Source: an uncultured Collinsella sp.
GTDB taxonomy: Bacteria > Actinomycetota > Coriobacteriia > Coriobacteriales > Coriobacteriaceae
Direction: 5' to 3'
Assembly: GCA_902491895.1 (NCBI GenBank)
Contig: CABUJH010000008.1
Coordinates: 1 to 53,651, forward strand
Length of the DNA: 53,651 nucleotides
The translations under genes were made by a program, and so were the position numbers. Positions 31,778-41,011 of the stretch are shown one piece after another. Every line of letters begins with the position of its first letter. The first letter of the stretch is position 1. Under the pieces are notes generated by a model, which was not told the DNA's origin, did not search any database, and saw nothing but the letters and a program-made list of their open reading frames with translations.

Positions 31778-33379
31778 GTGTCTGCAACCATCAAACCCTT
31801 CACCGACGAGTTCGAAGAGTATGGCCGCGATGAATCTCGCGCATCGGGCGAGGCCTCGAGCATCTCGTTTCCGACAACGGAAAACGAGGTCCGTGCCATT
31901 TTGGAAAAGCTCCATGCCGAGCGTGTTCCGGTAACGGTTCAGGGCGCCCGAACCGGCCTTGCCGCCGGCGCCGTGCCCCACGGCGGGCATATCCTCAATA
32001 CTTCCCGTATGAATCGCTATTTGGGCCTTCGCCGCGATGAACAAGGCCAATTTCTGCTGCGCGTGGAGCCGGGCGTTGTGCTCTCGGAGCTGCGCAAGCA
32101 GCTGAGCAAGAAGGTGCTGCCGACCGCTGGTTGGGACCAGGCATCGCTTGAGGCCTACGAGGAGTTCCAAGAGGCTCCCGAGCAGTTCTTTCCCACCGAT
32201 CCCACCGAGGCGTCTGCCTGTCTGGGCGGCATGGCGGCATGTAACGCCTCCGGTGCCCGCAGCTACGCCTACGGCCCCATGCGCCCACATATCACGGGAC
32301 TCCACGTCGTGCTGGCTGATGGCGATTTGCTTGAGCTTCGGCGCGGCGAGGCTTTTGCCCAGGGCCGCCACCTGTCGCTCGTGACGGCAGCGGGCCGTAC
32401 ACTCGAGCTCGATCTTCCCGGCTATACCATGCCCAAGACAAAAAATGCTTCGGGCTATTTCGTTGCTGACGATATGGATGCCATCGATCTGTTTATCGGT
32501 GCGTGTGGCACAATCGGTGTCATCACCGAACTCGAGATTGCCCTGCAGGTGGCACCCGCGGTCGTTTGGGGCGTGAGCTGCTTCTTCGACAGCGAAGACA
32601 AGGCCGTGTCCTTCACCGATTCTGTGCGTCCCGTCCTGTCCCATGCGGCTGCCATCGAGTACTTCGATGCTGGCGCCCTGGATATCCTGCGTCGTCAGCG
32701 TGAGCAGTCGACGGCGTTTGCCTCGCTGCCTGCGCTCGACAAAGACGCCAAGGTCTGTGTCTACGTGGAGCTCGACTGCGACGACGAAGCCCAGGCGACT
32801 GAGGAGCTGTATCACTTGGGGTGGGTACTGGAGCTTGCGGGCGGCAGTGGCGATGCGACATGGGTCGCGCGCACCGAGGTCGATCGCGAGTGTCAGCGAT
32901 TCTTCCGCCATGCGGTGCCCGAGAGCGTCAACATGCTCATCGACGAGCGCCGCCGCATGGATCCCACCATCACCAAACTGGGTTCGGACATGTCGGTGCC
33001 CAACGCGCACTTGGCCGATGTTATCGCCCTCTATCGCCGCACGCTGGCGGAAAGTGGGCTTGAATCTGCCGCCTGGGGGCATATCGGTAACAACCATCTG
33101 CATGTGAACATTCTGCCGCGCGATGCACAGGATTATCGCCGCGGCGCAGAACTCTTTGCCCAGTGGGCTTCCGAGGTCACGGCCATGGGCGGTGCCGTCT
33201 CCGCAGAACACGGCGTCGGCAAGATCAAGGCGGGCTTCTTGGAGACGATGTACGGTCACGAGGCCATGGTCGAGTCGGCGCGGCTCAAGCTCCAGCTCGA
33301 TCCTGCCGGGCAGCTGGGTCGCGGTAACCTGTTTTCGGAGAAGCTCTTGGATGAGCTCGTCCAGAAAGGGGGCGCGTGA
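31778..33379 (+). CDS. lctD: FAD-dependent D-lactate dehydrogenase subunit (GlcD/LctD-like)
   Basis: The 533-residue flavoprotein has a PCMH-type FAD domain (ARTGLAAGAVP near 50-60, then PTDPTEASACLGGMAACNASG) and the GlcD C-terminal domain. The metal/substrate histidines lie in GHIGNNHLHVNILP and EHGVGKIK. It is followed directly by etfB and etfA, the composition of the lactate dehydrogenase/Etf complex of Acetobacterium woodii. There, lactate oxidation with NAD is driven by co-oxidation of reduced ferredoxin. It starts with GTG after GGGGGAG. Confidence 0.88.
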   Translation: MSATIKPFTDEFEEYGRDESRASGEASSISFPTTENEVRAILEKLHAERVPVTVQGARTGLAAGAVPHGGHILNTSRMNRYLGLRRDEQGQFLLRVEPGVVLSELRKQLSKKVLPTAGWDQASLEAYEEFQEAPEQFFPTDPTEASACLGGMAACNASGARSYAYGPMRPHITGLHVVLADGDLLELRRGEAFAQGRHLSLVTAAGRTLELDLPGYTMPKTKNASGYFVADDMDAIDLFIGACGTIGVITELEIALQVAPAVVWGVSCFFDSEDKAVSFTDSVRPVLSHAAAIEYFDAGALDILRRQREQSTAFASLPALDKDAKVCVYVELDCDDEAQATEELYHLGWVLELAGGSGDATWVARTEVDRECQRFFRHAVPESVNMLIDERRRMDPTITKLGSDMSVPNAHLADVIALYRRTLAESGLESAAWGHIGNNHLHVNILPRDAQDYRRGAELFAQWASEVTAMGGAVSAEHGVGKIKAGFLETMYGHEAMVESARLKLQLDPAGQLGRGNLFSEKLLDELVQKGGA

Positions 33380-33381
33380 AG

Positions 33382-34197
33382 ATGAGCGATTTCCATATGG
33401 TGGTGTGCGTCAAGGCCGTGCCGGGCAGCACTGAGGTCAAGATGGACCCCAAGACCAATACCATCGTGCGCGATGGCAAGCAGGCGGTCATTAATCCCTT
33501 TGATGCGAGCGCTTTGGAATGCGCGCTGGCGCTGAAGGACGACTTTATCGGCTTTGGCATGGATGTGCGCGTGACGGTGGTGTCGATGGGCATCCCCGCG
33601 ACCGAGTCGCTGCTGCGCGACTGCATCGCTCGAGGCGCCGACGATGCGCTGCTGCTGACCGATCGCGCCTTTGCAGGTGCCGATACCCTGGCAACCACCT
33701 ATGCCCTCAAGTGCGGCATCGAGGCGCTCGACGAGGACTTCGACCTGCTCATCTGCGGCAAGATGGCGGTGGATGGCGATACGGCCCAGATTGGTCCCGA
33801 GCTTGCCGGTGCCTTTGATATTCCCTGCGTGACCGACGTGAGCTGCGTGCAGAGCGCGGGCTTTACGACCTGTGGCTCGCTGGCGCTCGTTCACGGATGC
33901 GATGCCGGCGAGGAGACGGTGTACCTTGAGATGCCGTGCGCGATGACGACTGCCAAGGAGATTGGCCAGTTGCGTATGCCGAGTATTGCCGGTATTCGCG
34001 CGGCGGAGGAGGCGGACGTGCGCGTGGTCAGTGCCGCCGACGTGAACGCCGACCCCGCGCGTTGCGGTCTTGCCGGGTCGCCGACACAGGTCGTGCGCTC
34101 GTTTGTGCCCGACCGTGACCAAACGTGCGAGGCCGTTGAGGGGACGGCGTCCGAGCAGGCGGCAAAGCTTGCCAAGATTATCGAGGGGATGGCATAG
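33382..34197 (+). CDS. etfB: Electron transfer flavoprotein beta subunit (LctB/EtfB)
   Basis: The 271-residue protein shows the EtfB features: MVVCVKAVPGS at the start, NPFDASALECALALKD, VSMGIPATESLLRDCIARGADDALLLTDRAFAGADTLATTY, and LICGKMAVDGDTAQIGPELA. In bifurcating Etf proteins this subunit binds the NAD-facing FAD. ATG 33382 has a GGGGG ribosome site; GTG 33376 overlaps the preceding stop and is the alternative. It abuts etfA. Confidence 0.92.
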   Translation: MSDFHMVVCVKAVPGSTEVKMDPKTNTIVRDGKQAVINPFDASALECALALKDDFIGFGMDVRVTVVSMGIPATESLLRDCIARGADDALLLTDRAFAGADTLATTYALKCGIEALDEDFDLLICGKMAVDGDTAQIGPELAGAFDIPCVTDVSCVQSAGFTTCGSLALVHGCDAGEETVYLEMPCAMTTAKEIGQLRMPSIAGIRAAEEADVRVVSAADVNADPARCGLAGSPTQVVRSFVPDRDQTCEAVEGTASEQAAKLAKIIEGMA

Positions 34198-35403
34198 ATG
34201 AGCGGACTGATTATCGATAGCGAAGCCTGTATCGGCTGCGGTCGCTGCGTTCGCGCCTGTGCCTCGGGCGGCATCGTAGTGGAAGGCGAGCGACCCAACC
34301 GATGCGCCCGCGTAACTGACGGCTGCATCCTATGCGGTGGGTGCGTCGACGCCTGCCCCGTCAATGCTATCTCGATCGAGCGTGACGAGGCCGCTGGTGC
34401 GGTGGACCTTGATGCATATCGAGACATTTGGGTCTTCGTGCAGACTGACGAGCACGATGCCGTGGCTCCCGTGGCCTACGAGCTCATGGGCAAGGGGCGC
34501 GAGCTTGCCGATGCTCGCGGCTGCCGTCTGGTGGCACTGGTCGGCATGAGCCCCGAGGGCTCGCTTGGGGACCTGGAGCATCTGGTTTGCGCGGGCGCCG
34601 ACGAAGTCCTGGCCTGTCGCGACGAGCGCCTGCGCCAAAACGATGCGGAGGTCTACGCCCGCTTGATCTGCGATTTGGCAGCCGAACGCAAACCCGAGGC
34701 CATCCTATATGGTGCAACCGCTTTTGGTCGCGAACTGGCACCCGGCGTTGCCGTGCGTTCGCAGACGGGTCTTACGGCCGACTGCACCGTGCTTTCGATG
34801 GATGCGGAGTCGGGCCTACTGCAGCAGACGCGCCCGGCGTTTGGCGGCAACTTGATGGCCACCATTATCTGCCCCAATCATCGTCCCCAGATGGCAACGG
34901 TGCGTCCCGGCATCTTTGGAGCGCCCGAGTTTGATTACGGCCGCTCTGGCACGATTACCCAGGTATCGCTGGCGGATGATGTTAAGGCCCGCGTCAATAT
35001 CTCGATTCCAGCCGAGGAGTGGGGGCAGCAGGCATCAATTGCCGATGCCGAGCGCCTGGTCGTGGTGGGCCGCGGCATTGGCTCCAAGAAGAATCTGCCT
35101 CTGATGCGAAAGCTCGCCGATGCGCTGGGTGCCGAGCTTGGTTGCACGCGTCCCGTCGTGGAGGCGGGTTGGCTGGAGTACCGCCACCAGATTGGCCAGA
35201 CCGGCGTGTCGGTTTCGCCTAAGCTCCTCGTGAGCATCGGCGTTTCGGGTGCTATCCAGCACCTAGCCGGCATCGGCGGCGCGGAGTGCATCATCGCCGT
35301 CAACGAGGACCCGGATGCTCCCATCTTTGGCGCTGCGCAGTACAAAGTTGTCGGCGACGCCGTCGAAGTCGTCGAGGAGCTCCTGGCCCAGCTCGAGCGC
35401 TAG
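34198..35403 (+). CDS. etfA: Electron transfer flavoprotein alpha subunit with N-terminal ferredoxin domain
   Basis: The 401-residue protein begins with two [4Fe-4S] cysteine sets (Cys11, 14, 17, 21 and Cys43, 46, 49, 53) fused to EtfA. The FAD-binding C-terminus contains VVVGRGIGSKKNLPL, TRPVVEAGWLEYRHQIGQTG and ISIGVSGAIQHLAG-like sequence. The ferredoxin domain is expected for bifurcating lactate dehydrogenase/Etf complexes, where it exchanges electrons with ferredoxin. It starts directly after etfB. Its 3' end overlaps the converging HD gene by 4 nt. Confidence 0.92.
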   Translation: MSGLIIDSEACIGCGRCVRACASGGIVVEGERPNRCARVTDGCILCGGCVDACPVNAISIERDEAAGAVDLDAYRDIWVFVQTDEHDAVAPVAYELMGKGRELADARGCRLVALVGMSPEGSLGDLEHLVCAGADEVLACRDERLRQNDAEVYARLICDLAAERKPEAILYGATAFGRELAPGVAVRSQTGLTADCTVLSMDAESGLLQQTRPAFGGNLMATIICPNHRPQMATVRPGIFGAPEFDYGRSGTITQVSLADDVKARVNISIPAEEWGQQASIADAERLVVVGRGIGSKKNLPLMRKLADALGAELGCTRPVVEAGWLEYRHQIGQTGVSVSPKLLVSIGVSGAIQHLAGIGGAECIIAVNEDPDAPIFGAAQYKVVGDAVEVVEELLAQLER

Positions 35404-36212
35404 GCGCGCGCCAGCCAGTCGCGCATCTCGTCCTTTAAGCGCTCCCAGGTCGCTTGCGTGGCGGGATCGGTAAAGGGCCGCACGATACCAAAGGGCGCGT
35501 CGAGCAGGCGGTAGATATCGCCCTGCTTGCGCGCCAGCGCGCGGCTTGCGGGATAGACGAGCTCAAACATAAAGCAGATGAGCCCCACCAAGTAGTCGGC
35601 CGGCTCATCGCGTTCGTCGCGTGCGACGCAGCGGTGTTCGTCAAAGGCGGCAAGCGTCGGTACCGAGAAGTGGCTGGTAAGAAATGTATCCTCATCAACC
35701 TTGAGGATGGTGTCGACGGTGCTGTCGGCGATGGTGCGCATAATGTCGATCTTGTCGCCATCGCGCACGATATCGCAGAAGTTCCGCGTGCGGGTGTCGA
35801 GTTCCGTGGGTAGGCGAAAATCGCTGTGGTGGGCGATGCTTGCACGGATGAGCTCGTCTTCTGCCGGATCGTCGATAAAGTCGCGGATACTTGTTGTCGC
35901 GGGCGCGTCTGCAGGGTTTTTGCCAAAGAGAACCTCGACGCCCAACTCCGCATGGCTCATACTCTCGGCATCCTTAAACGTGTCCCAGCGTCGCAACTGT
36001 TCAAAGCGACCCATATCGTGTAGCAGGCCGCAAAGCCACGCTAGGTCAATGTCCTGCGGTGACCAGTCCTGTTCGCGCGCCACGGCATCGCATACCTCGG
36101 CAACGTGGTACGTATGCTCGATTTTGAGCGCGATACGCGGATTGGCGGCATCGTAAGCATCGGTATAGGTCTTGAAGGCCGCGACTGCCGTCGTTCGATC
36201 GATAGCTGTCAT
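35400..36212 (-). CDS. HD-domain phosphohydrolase
   Basis: The 270-residue cytoplasmic protein carries HD-superfamily metal ligands: His33 (KIEHTYHV), His65-Asp66 (GLLHDMGRFEQ) and a later helix with ASIAHHSDFRLP. Such enzymes hydrolyse phosphomonoesters or nucleotides. The substrate is not evident. It converges on etfA with overlapping stop codons and no terminator between. It is divergent from azlC, with an 11-bp inverted repeat between the two starts. Confidence 0.85.
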   Translation of the reverse strand: MTAIDRTTAVAAFKTYTDAYDAANPRIALKIEHTYHVAEVCDAVAREQDWSPQDIDLAWLCGLLHDMGRFEQLRRWDTFKDAESMSHAELGVEVLFGKNPADAPATTSIRDFIDDPAEDELIRASIAHHSDFRLPTELDTRTRNFCDIVRDGDKIDIMRTIADSTVDTILKVDEDTFLTSHFSVPTLAAFDEHRCVARDERDEPADYLVGLICFMFELVYPASRALARKQGDIYRLLDAPFGIVRPFTDPATQATWERLKDEMRDWLARA

Positions 36213-36253
36213 AATGACTTCCTAAAAAGCTGTGTCTTTCTGTGTCTTTCGAT

Positions 36254-36289
36254 CCGGTGGCAATTGTAGGCGAACTTTATTGCCACCGG
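36254..36289. promoter_or_regulatory. Perfect 11-bp inverted repeat between HD gene and azlC
   Basis: CCGGTGGCAAT (36254-36264) and ATTGCCACCGG (36279-36289) flank 14 nt in the divergent control region. It may be an operator serving both genes; azlCD is often controlled by Lrp-type regulators. It is preceded by a direct repeat of CTGTGTCTTT near 36230-36250. Confidence 0.4.
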
Positions 36290-36349
36290 GCGATGATTCT
36301 GCCGCGTCGTTGAATGCGGCTCGGAAAGCTTGTCGGGACGAGGAACGCT

Positions 36350-37042
36350 ATGGTGCTCAAAATCGTTAGAACCGTCTGGCCAGTGATGCTTACCTATGTT
36401 GCAATAGGCGCGCCGTGCGGAATGATCATGGGGCAGACGGGAATGGAGCCCTGGATGGTCTTTGCTCTAAGCAGTACGTTTGTGACGGGCAGCGGCCAGT
36501 TTATGATCTGCAACCTGTGGCTGGCGGGTGTGCCTGCAGCATCGATCGTCGCGAGCGTTGCCGCCATCTCCTCGCGTTTTGCGCTTTACTCGGCATCGAT
36601 CGCACCGCATCTGAGGGGTGCCTCGAAGCGTCAGACGCTGGCTGTTGCCGCGACACTTACCGAGGAGGCATATGGCATCTCGCTTGCCAAGTTGGTTGAA
36701 GGGGAGGATTGGGGCCCGCGCGAGTCCTTTGTGCTCAACGTGATCCTCATCGCAACATGGGGCGTTTCGTGTACGATGGGCGCCATCGTCGGCGCCGTTG
36801 TCGATGTTCCCACCGCCATTGCAGCCTTTGTCTGCACCTCGCTCTTTATCTGCCTGCTCTTTTCGCAGCGGCTGTCGCGCGGCAACGTTGTCGCGGCGGT
36901 TTCGGGTGCGGTATCCGTCTCCGTATGCAAGTTCTTGGGCCTCACGAATATTGCCGTGCCGGCAAGCGTCGTGGTCGGCATTGCCATTGCGCTGGCGTGC
37001 GATGCTGTATTTGACGGAAGAGGTGCCCGCGATGCCCGTTAA
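36350..37042 (+). CDS. azlC: AzlC-family branched-chain amino acid exporter subunit
   Basis: The 230-residue membrane protein has the AzlC signature (VAIGAPCGMIMGQTG, SSTFVTGSGQFM, AATLTEEAYGISL) and about seven helices. With AzlD it exports branched-chain amino acids or analogues. ATG 36350 follows GAGGAAC; an earlier ATG at 36314 lacks a ribosome site. It overlaps azlD by 11 nt, indicating coupled translation. Confidence 0.9.
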   Translation: MVLKIVRTVWPVMLTYVAIGAPCGMIMGQTGMEPWMVFALSSTFVTGSGQFMICNLWLAGVPAASIVASVAAISSRFALYSASIAPHLRGASKRQTLAVAATLTEEAYGISLAKLVEGEDWGPRESFVLNVILIATWGVSCTMGAIVGAVVDVPTAIAAFVCTSLFICLLFSQRLSRGNVVAAVSGAVSVSVCKFLGLTNIAVPASVVVGIAIALACDAVFDGRGARDAR

Positions 37043-37355
37043 CGAGTTCTTGGTTCTGTGGCTGTCGTCGTGGGCTGCTATCGCGTTCTTTCGCATCGCG
37101 CCGGCGTTCGCCTTGCGCGGGCGGACCCTGTCGCCCCGCATTACCGAGGCCCTGGGCTATATCCCGCCCGCTGCCTTTGCCGCGCTGGTCGCCAACGACT
37201 TGGTGAACCCCGGCGCGTTCGACGCGGGACTCTGGCCTGCCTTGGTTCCCTGGATTGCGGCCGCCGGCGTCGTGGCGGTGGCAATCAAGACAAAGTCGAT
37301 GTTGTGGTGCTGCGTTTCGGGCATCGTGTTCTATATCGTTTTGAGCCTTATATAG
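37032..37355 (+). CDS. azlD: AzlD-family small exporter subunit
   Basis: The 107-residue protein with about four helices shows the AzlD pattern (PRITEALGYIPPAAFAALVANDLV, IAAAGVVAVAIKTKSMLWCCVSGIV). It acts with AzlC. ATG 37032 lies inside the end of azlC, after GGAAGAGG. The 150-bp gap after it contains the kdgT control region and no obvious terminator. Confidence 0.9.
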   Translation: MPVNEFLVLWLSSWAAIAFFRIAPAFALRGRTLSPRITEALGYIPPAAFAALVANDLVNPGAFDAGLWPALVPWIAAAGVVAVAIKTKSMLWCCVSGIVFYIVLSLI

Positions 37356-37505
37356 GGGTGGCGTCGCGGGCGCCGAATCTCGTTCCATCCCAACTTGTTG
37401 AATTTTTCACCGAGTTGGTCAATTTCTTCTGGTACCATGGTCAAACTTTACTGTAGCAAAGCGTGACGTGGGCTTTTGTACCCCGTCAGCGGAAATGGGG
37501 GTTTC

Positions 37506-38528
37506 ATGGCACAGGAAGCGACCGCCAACGAGCAAAAGAAATTCAGGGTCCCGCGCATCCCGGGTGACATCATGATCTATCCGATGATCGTCGGTCTTTT
37601 GCTCAACACCTTCTGCCCGCAGGTTTTTGAGATCGGCGGCTTCTTTACGGCTGCCTGCCGCGGCGGCTCCAATACCATCGTCGCCGCGATCCTGCTGTTT
37701 GTGGGCGCCGGCATCAGCTTTAAGTCCACGCCGGGCGCCATCAAGACCGGCATCGTCGTGCTGATCCCCAAGCTGGTCGTCGCAGCGGCTCTCGGCCTAG
37801 GCGTGGCATACTTCTTTAACGACAACTTCCTGGGTCTGAGCTCCGTGTCTATCATCGGCGGCATCACGTTTTGCAACATGGTGCTCTATACGGGCATCAT
37901 GGGCGAGTTCGGCGATGAGTCCGAGCAGGGCGCTGTCGGTATCCTGTTCTTTACGGCCGGCCCCGCCGTCACGATGATCATCCTTGGTGTTTCGGGTCTC
38001 GCCAACATTCCTGTCGGTACTATCATCGGCTCCATTTTGCCGCTCGTTATCGGCATGGTTCTGGGCAACCTGTTCCCGTTTATTAAGAACCTGCTAGTTC
38101 CCGGTGCCAACCCTGCGATTGCCGTCATCGGATTTCAGCTCGGTGCGTCCATGAGCCTGTCGAGCTTTATCACCGGTGGTATTTCCGGCATCTTGCTGGG
38201 CCTTGTCACGCTGTTTGTCGTCGGTCCCATCACCTTTGCGTTCGAGCGCCTGTGCGGTGGTAACGGCAAGGCTGCCGTGGCTTGCTCCACCATCGCCGGC
38301 ACGGCTATGACCACGCCGGTTGCTCTCGCCGAGGTCGCGCCGCGCTACGCCGAGCTTGCACCCACCGCGTACGCCCAGATCGCCACTGCCGTTATCATCA
38401 CGGCAATCATGGCTCCGATTCTGACCGGCTGGGTCGACAAGAAGTTCTGCCAGGGCGAAGAAGATCTGTCGGTCGAAGGCGTCGAGGCTATTGAGGAGGC
38501 CGTCGCGACCGACATCGACGGCGAGTAA
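37506..38528 (+). CDS. kdgT: 2-keto-3-deoxygluconate permease family transporter
   Basis: The 340-residue protein has about ten helices and family features of KdgT (RIPGDIMIYPMIVGLLLNTFCP, GGITFCNMVLYTGIMGEFGD, STIAGTAMTTPVALAE). KdgT brings in 2-keto-3-deoxygluconate by proton symport. ATG 37506 with GGGGG upstream is preferred over an earlier frame start. No 2-keto-3-deoxygluconate kinase or aldolase gene is adjacent, so the substrate is a family-based inference. Confidence 0.88.
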   Translation: MAQEATANEQKKFRVPRIPGDIMIYPMIVGLLLNTFCPQVFEIGGFFTAACRGGSNTIVAAILLFVGAGISFKSTPGAIKTGIVVLIPKLVVAAALGLGVAYFFNDNFLGLSSVSIIGGITFCNMVLYTGIMGEFGDESEQGAVGILFFTAGPAVTMIILGVSGLANIPVGTIIGSILPLVIGMVLGNLFPFIKNLLVPGANPAIAVIGFQLGASMSLSSFITGGISGILLGLVTLFVVGPITFAFERLCGGNGKAAVACSTIAGTAMTTPVALAEVAPRYAELAPTAYAQIATAVIITAIMAPILTGWVDKKFCQGEEDLSVEGVEAIEEAVATDIDGE

Positions 38529-38573
38529 CGGCCGTTACCGATAATTGATTCCGGCGTGCAGTTCGCGCCGTCC

Positions 38574-38617
38574 GAGCGCCCGAACGGAAACTGTTTTGCA
38601 GTGATGTTCGGGCGCTC
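38574..38617 (+). terminator. Terminator after kdgT
   Basis: GAGCGCCCGAAC (38574-38585) pairs perfectly with GTTCGGGCGCTC (38606-38617), followed by TGCTATTATT. The 20-nt loop is long but the stem is strong. Confidence 0.65.
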
Positions 38618-38716
38618 TGCTATTATTCCCCTTACCCCTGCGGAGAAAGGGGCGTTTGGCGCCTGGGCGCGACTCGGGCGATTCTGGCCACTTGGATATA
38701 GAGGGAATGGCACCTG

Positions 38717-39859
38717 GTGATTAAGGCACTCAAGATCGAGATATTCCTGCTGTGCATGATTATTCTTATCGGACTTGCCGTACGAAGCCGTCGCTCCCTG
38801 TTCTCGAGCACCCAGCAGCTTTTGTTTAGCATGCTGGGCTACACGTCTGCTGCCTACATTTTCTTCGATATGATCTGGACGCTCTCGGACGGCGTGAGCA
38901 CTCCTGTAGGCATCACGGCCAACTGGATTTCCAACGCGGTTTCGTTTTCGCTGTTCGCCATCGCGTGCCTCATTTGGTTTTTCTATTCCGAGACGATGCA
39001 GGGCTCACGGCTTCTGACCACGCCCTATAGGGTGATACTTTTAACGTTGCCAACCGCTTTGGTGGTCGTTCTGGCATTTACCAGCTACTGGACGCACACT
39101 ATGTTCTATATCGATACGCAGGGCGTATATCGTCGCGGAGCGCTTTATATGATTCAGCCTATCGTTAGCTACTGCTACGTCATATATACGTCCTTGCATG
39201 CCTTTATTCAGGCTCGAAAAGTCGAAAGCTTGCAAAAGAAGGCCATTTATCGCACCCTCGCCTTTTTTGCGGTTCCCGCTCTGGTGGGCGGTACCTTCCA
39301 GGTTTTGTTTTCGGTACCGGGCCTTTGCTTCGGTATAACGCTGAGCATCCTGCTGCTCTATATCGTCTATCAGGAGCAACTGATCTCGACTGACCCGTTG
39401 ACTGGACTCAACAACCGCAACCGTTTTGAGACCTATATGTTGTCGCTGTTCTCGGGTACTGACCGGGCCGATGATGTGTATCTGCTTATGATGGACGCTG
39501 ATGGCTTTAAGCAGATTAACGATCGCTATGGACATGTGGAGGGCGACCATGCTCTTCAGGTCATATCCGCTGCGCTCAAAGAAGTCTGCTCGGCGTCTGG
39601 TGGCTTTATCGCACGCTATGGTGGCGATGAGTTCGTGGTGCTCCAAAAAGCAGCGGCGGAGCAGGACGTCATAGACCTGTGTTCGGCGATTGACGACGAG
39701 TTCGCTCGTGCCGAGGTGCCGTATGCATTGCGGATGTCCATCGGTTACGCGCGGGTCGGCGATAGTGTTGATACCTGGCAAGACTTACTTCGCGCCGCCG
39801 ATGCGGAGCTCTACCGCGTCAAGGCCGAGAAAAAGAAAGCCGGCATCCAGATACGCTAG
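38717..39859 (+). CDS. Membrane-bound diguanylate cyclase (GGDEF)
   Basis: The 380-residue protein has about seven N-terminal transmembrane helices (to about residue 220) and a GGDEF domain. The active-site motif is intact (Gly302-Gly303-Asp304-Glu305-Phe306), with the upstream MDADGFKQINDRYGH nucleotide segment. No RxxD inhibitory site lies before it. It should make cyclic di-GMP in response to an envelope signal. Start at GTG 38717; GAGGG is 11 nt upstream. It is alone on its transcript, with terminators on both sides. Confidence 0.9.
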   Translation: MIKALKIEIFLLCMIILIGLAVRSRRSLFSSTQQLLFSMLGYTSAAYIFFDMIWTLSDGVSTPVGITANWISNAVSFSLFAIACLIWFFYSETMQGSRLLTTPYRVILLTLPTALVVVLAFTSYWTHTMFYIDTQGVYRRGALYMIQPIVSYCYVIYTSLHAFIQARKVESLQKKAIYRTLAFFAVPALVGGTFQVLFSVPGLCFGITLSILLLYIVYQEQLISTDPLTGLNNRNRFETYMLSLFSGTDRADDVYLLMMDADGFKQINDRYGHVEGDHALQVISAALKEVCSASGGFIARYGGDEFVVLQKAAAEQDVIDLCSAIDDEFARAEVPYALRMSIGYARVGDSVDTWQDLLRAADAELYRVKAEKKKAGIQIR

Positions 39860-39860
39860 A

Positions 39861-39904
39861 AAAAAGGGGCACACGACCGTTGCGATGGTCGTGCGCCCCT
39901 TTTG
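39861..39904. terminator. Bidirectional terminator after the diguanylate cyclase gene
   Basis: AGGGGC plus CACGACC pairs with GGTCGTG plus GCCCCT, flanked by A-run and T-run. It serves the GGDEF gene and possibly the converging EamA gene. The remaining sequence to 40050 shows nothing recognisable. Confidence 0.88.
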
Positions 39905-40050
39905 CGTTTGTGGGGGCCACCGGCCATAATGCCCAGGCGCGGTGCGGCAAGACGGGCGTCTGCCGCCGCGACTCGGTACGAAATCAACGAGAACCAGTGT
40001 GCTCCATTAAGCTAAAGTATGCGAATGCCCTCCCTAAAAAGGTGAGCTCG

Positions 40051-40986
40051 CTAGGCTTTTTTGGGTTTGTTGACGATGATGATGCCGCCGCAGACCAACA
40101 GCAGGGCAACGATGACGGTAACGGGGCTCGTGCCAGCGCCCTCGCCGAGCAGCAGCGCGCTCAGCACCACACCAAAGACGGGGTTCATAAATCCAAAGAC
40201 AGAGACGCGGCTGACGGGGTTGACGGCAAGCAGGCGCGACCACAGCGAGTAGGCGACCGCGGAGATAAGCGCCATGTAGATGATGAGCGCGATGGCGGGG
40301 ACAATCGCTGTGGGGGAGAGCGCGCTACCCATCAAAAAGCCGATGGCGGTGAGGACCAGGCCGCCGACCAAGAACTGCCACCCGGCAAGCAAGACGCCGT
40401 CGTGCTCGCGCGAGAAGATACCGATCAGGCAGGTCGAAAGAGCACCCGCGACAGTGGAGGCTAGGATAAAGCCCTCGCCATCGAGCCTGAAGCCAAAGGT
40501 GCCATCTGCGCCCGAAAGGTTGACGAGCGCGACGCCGGCAAAGCCCAGCGCACAGCCAAGCACCTTGGCCGTACTGAGCTTCTCGGTGTGAAATGCCAGG
40601 GCGGCAAAGAGGATTGCGAGGAAGTTGGCGCTGGCCTCGATGATGGAGCTCGACATGGCGCTGGCGCGTGAGAGGCCCAGATAGAAAAAGAAGTACTGCC
40701 CGATAGTCTGGAAGAGCGACAAGACAAAGATGGGTTTGATGTCGCGCGCTTGCGGTATGAGGGGGCGGCGTTGGGCCGCGCTCATCCCAACGATAACCAG
40801 GGCGCCGGCAAGCGTAAAGCGTAAACCTGCAAAGAGCAGCTGCGAAGCGCTATCGTGCGCTGGGATACCAAAGAGTGCGTAGCCGATCTTGATGCAGGGA
40901 AAGGCCGATCCCCAGAGTGCACAGCAAACAAGACAGCCCAGGATGAGTCCGGGCAGGGTGGCGAGATACGGCTTGCGGCTTTCCAT
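40051..40986 (-). CDS. EamA/DMT-family exporter
   Basis: The 311-residue protein has ten predicted helices in two EamA repeats (first ALWGSAFPCIKIGYALFG, second SREHDGVLLAGWQFLVGG ... FMNPVFGVVLSALLLGE). Drug/metabolite transporters of this type export amino acids or other small molecules. ATG 40986 has AGGAAGGA upstream. It lies 99 bp after purL on the same strand but beyond a strong terminator. Confidence 0.9.
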   Translation of the reverse strand: MESRKPYLATLPGLILGCLVCCALWGSAFPCIKIGYALFGIPAHDSASQLLFAGLRFTLAGALVIVGMSAAQRRPLIPQARDIKPIFVLSLFQTIGQYFFFYLGLSRASAMSSSIIEASANFLAILFAALAFHTEKLSTAKVLGCALGFAGVALVNLSGADGTFGFRLDGEGFILASTVAGALSTCLIGIFSREHDGVLLAGWQFLVGGLVLTAIGFLMGSALSPTAIVPAIALIIYMALISAVAYSLWSRLLAVNPVSRVSVFGFMNPVFGVVLSALLLGEGAGTSPVTVIVALLLVCGGIIIVNKPKKA

Positions 40987-41011
40987 GATGTCCTTCCTAC
41001 ATGCGCGAAGC

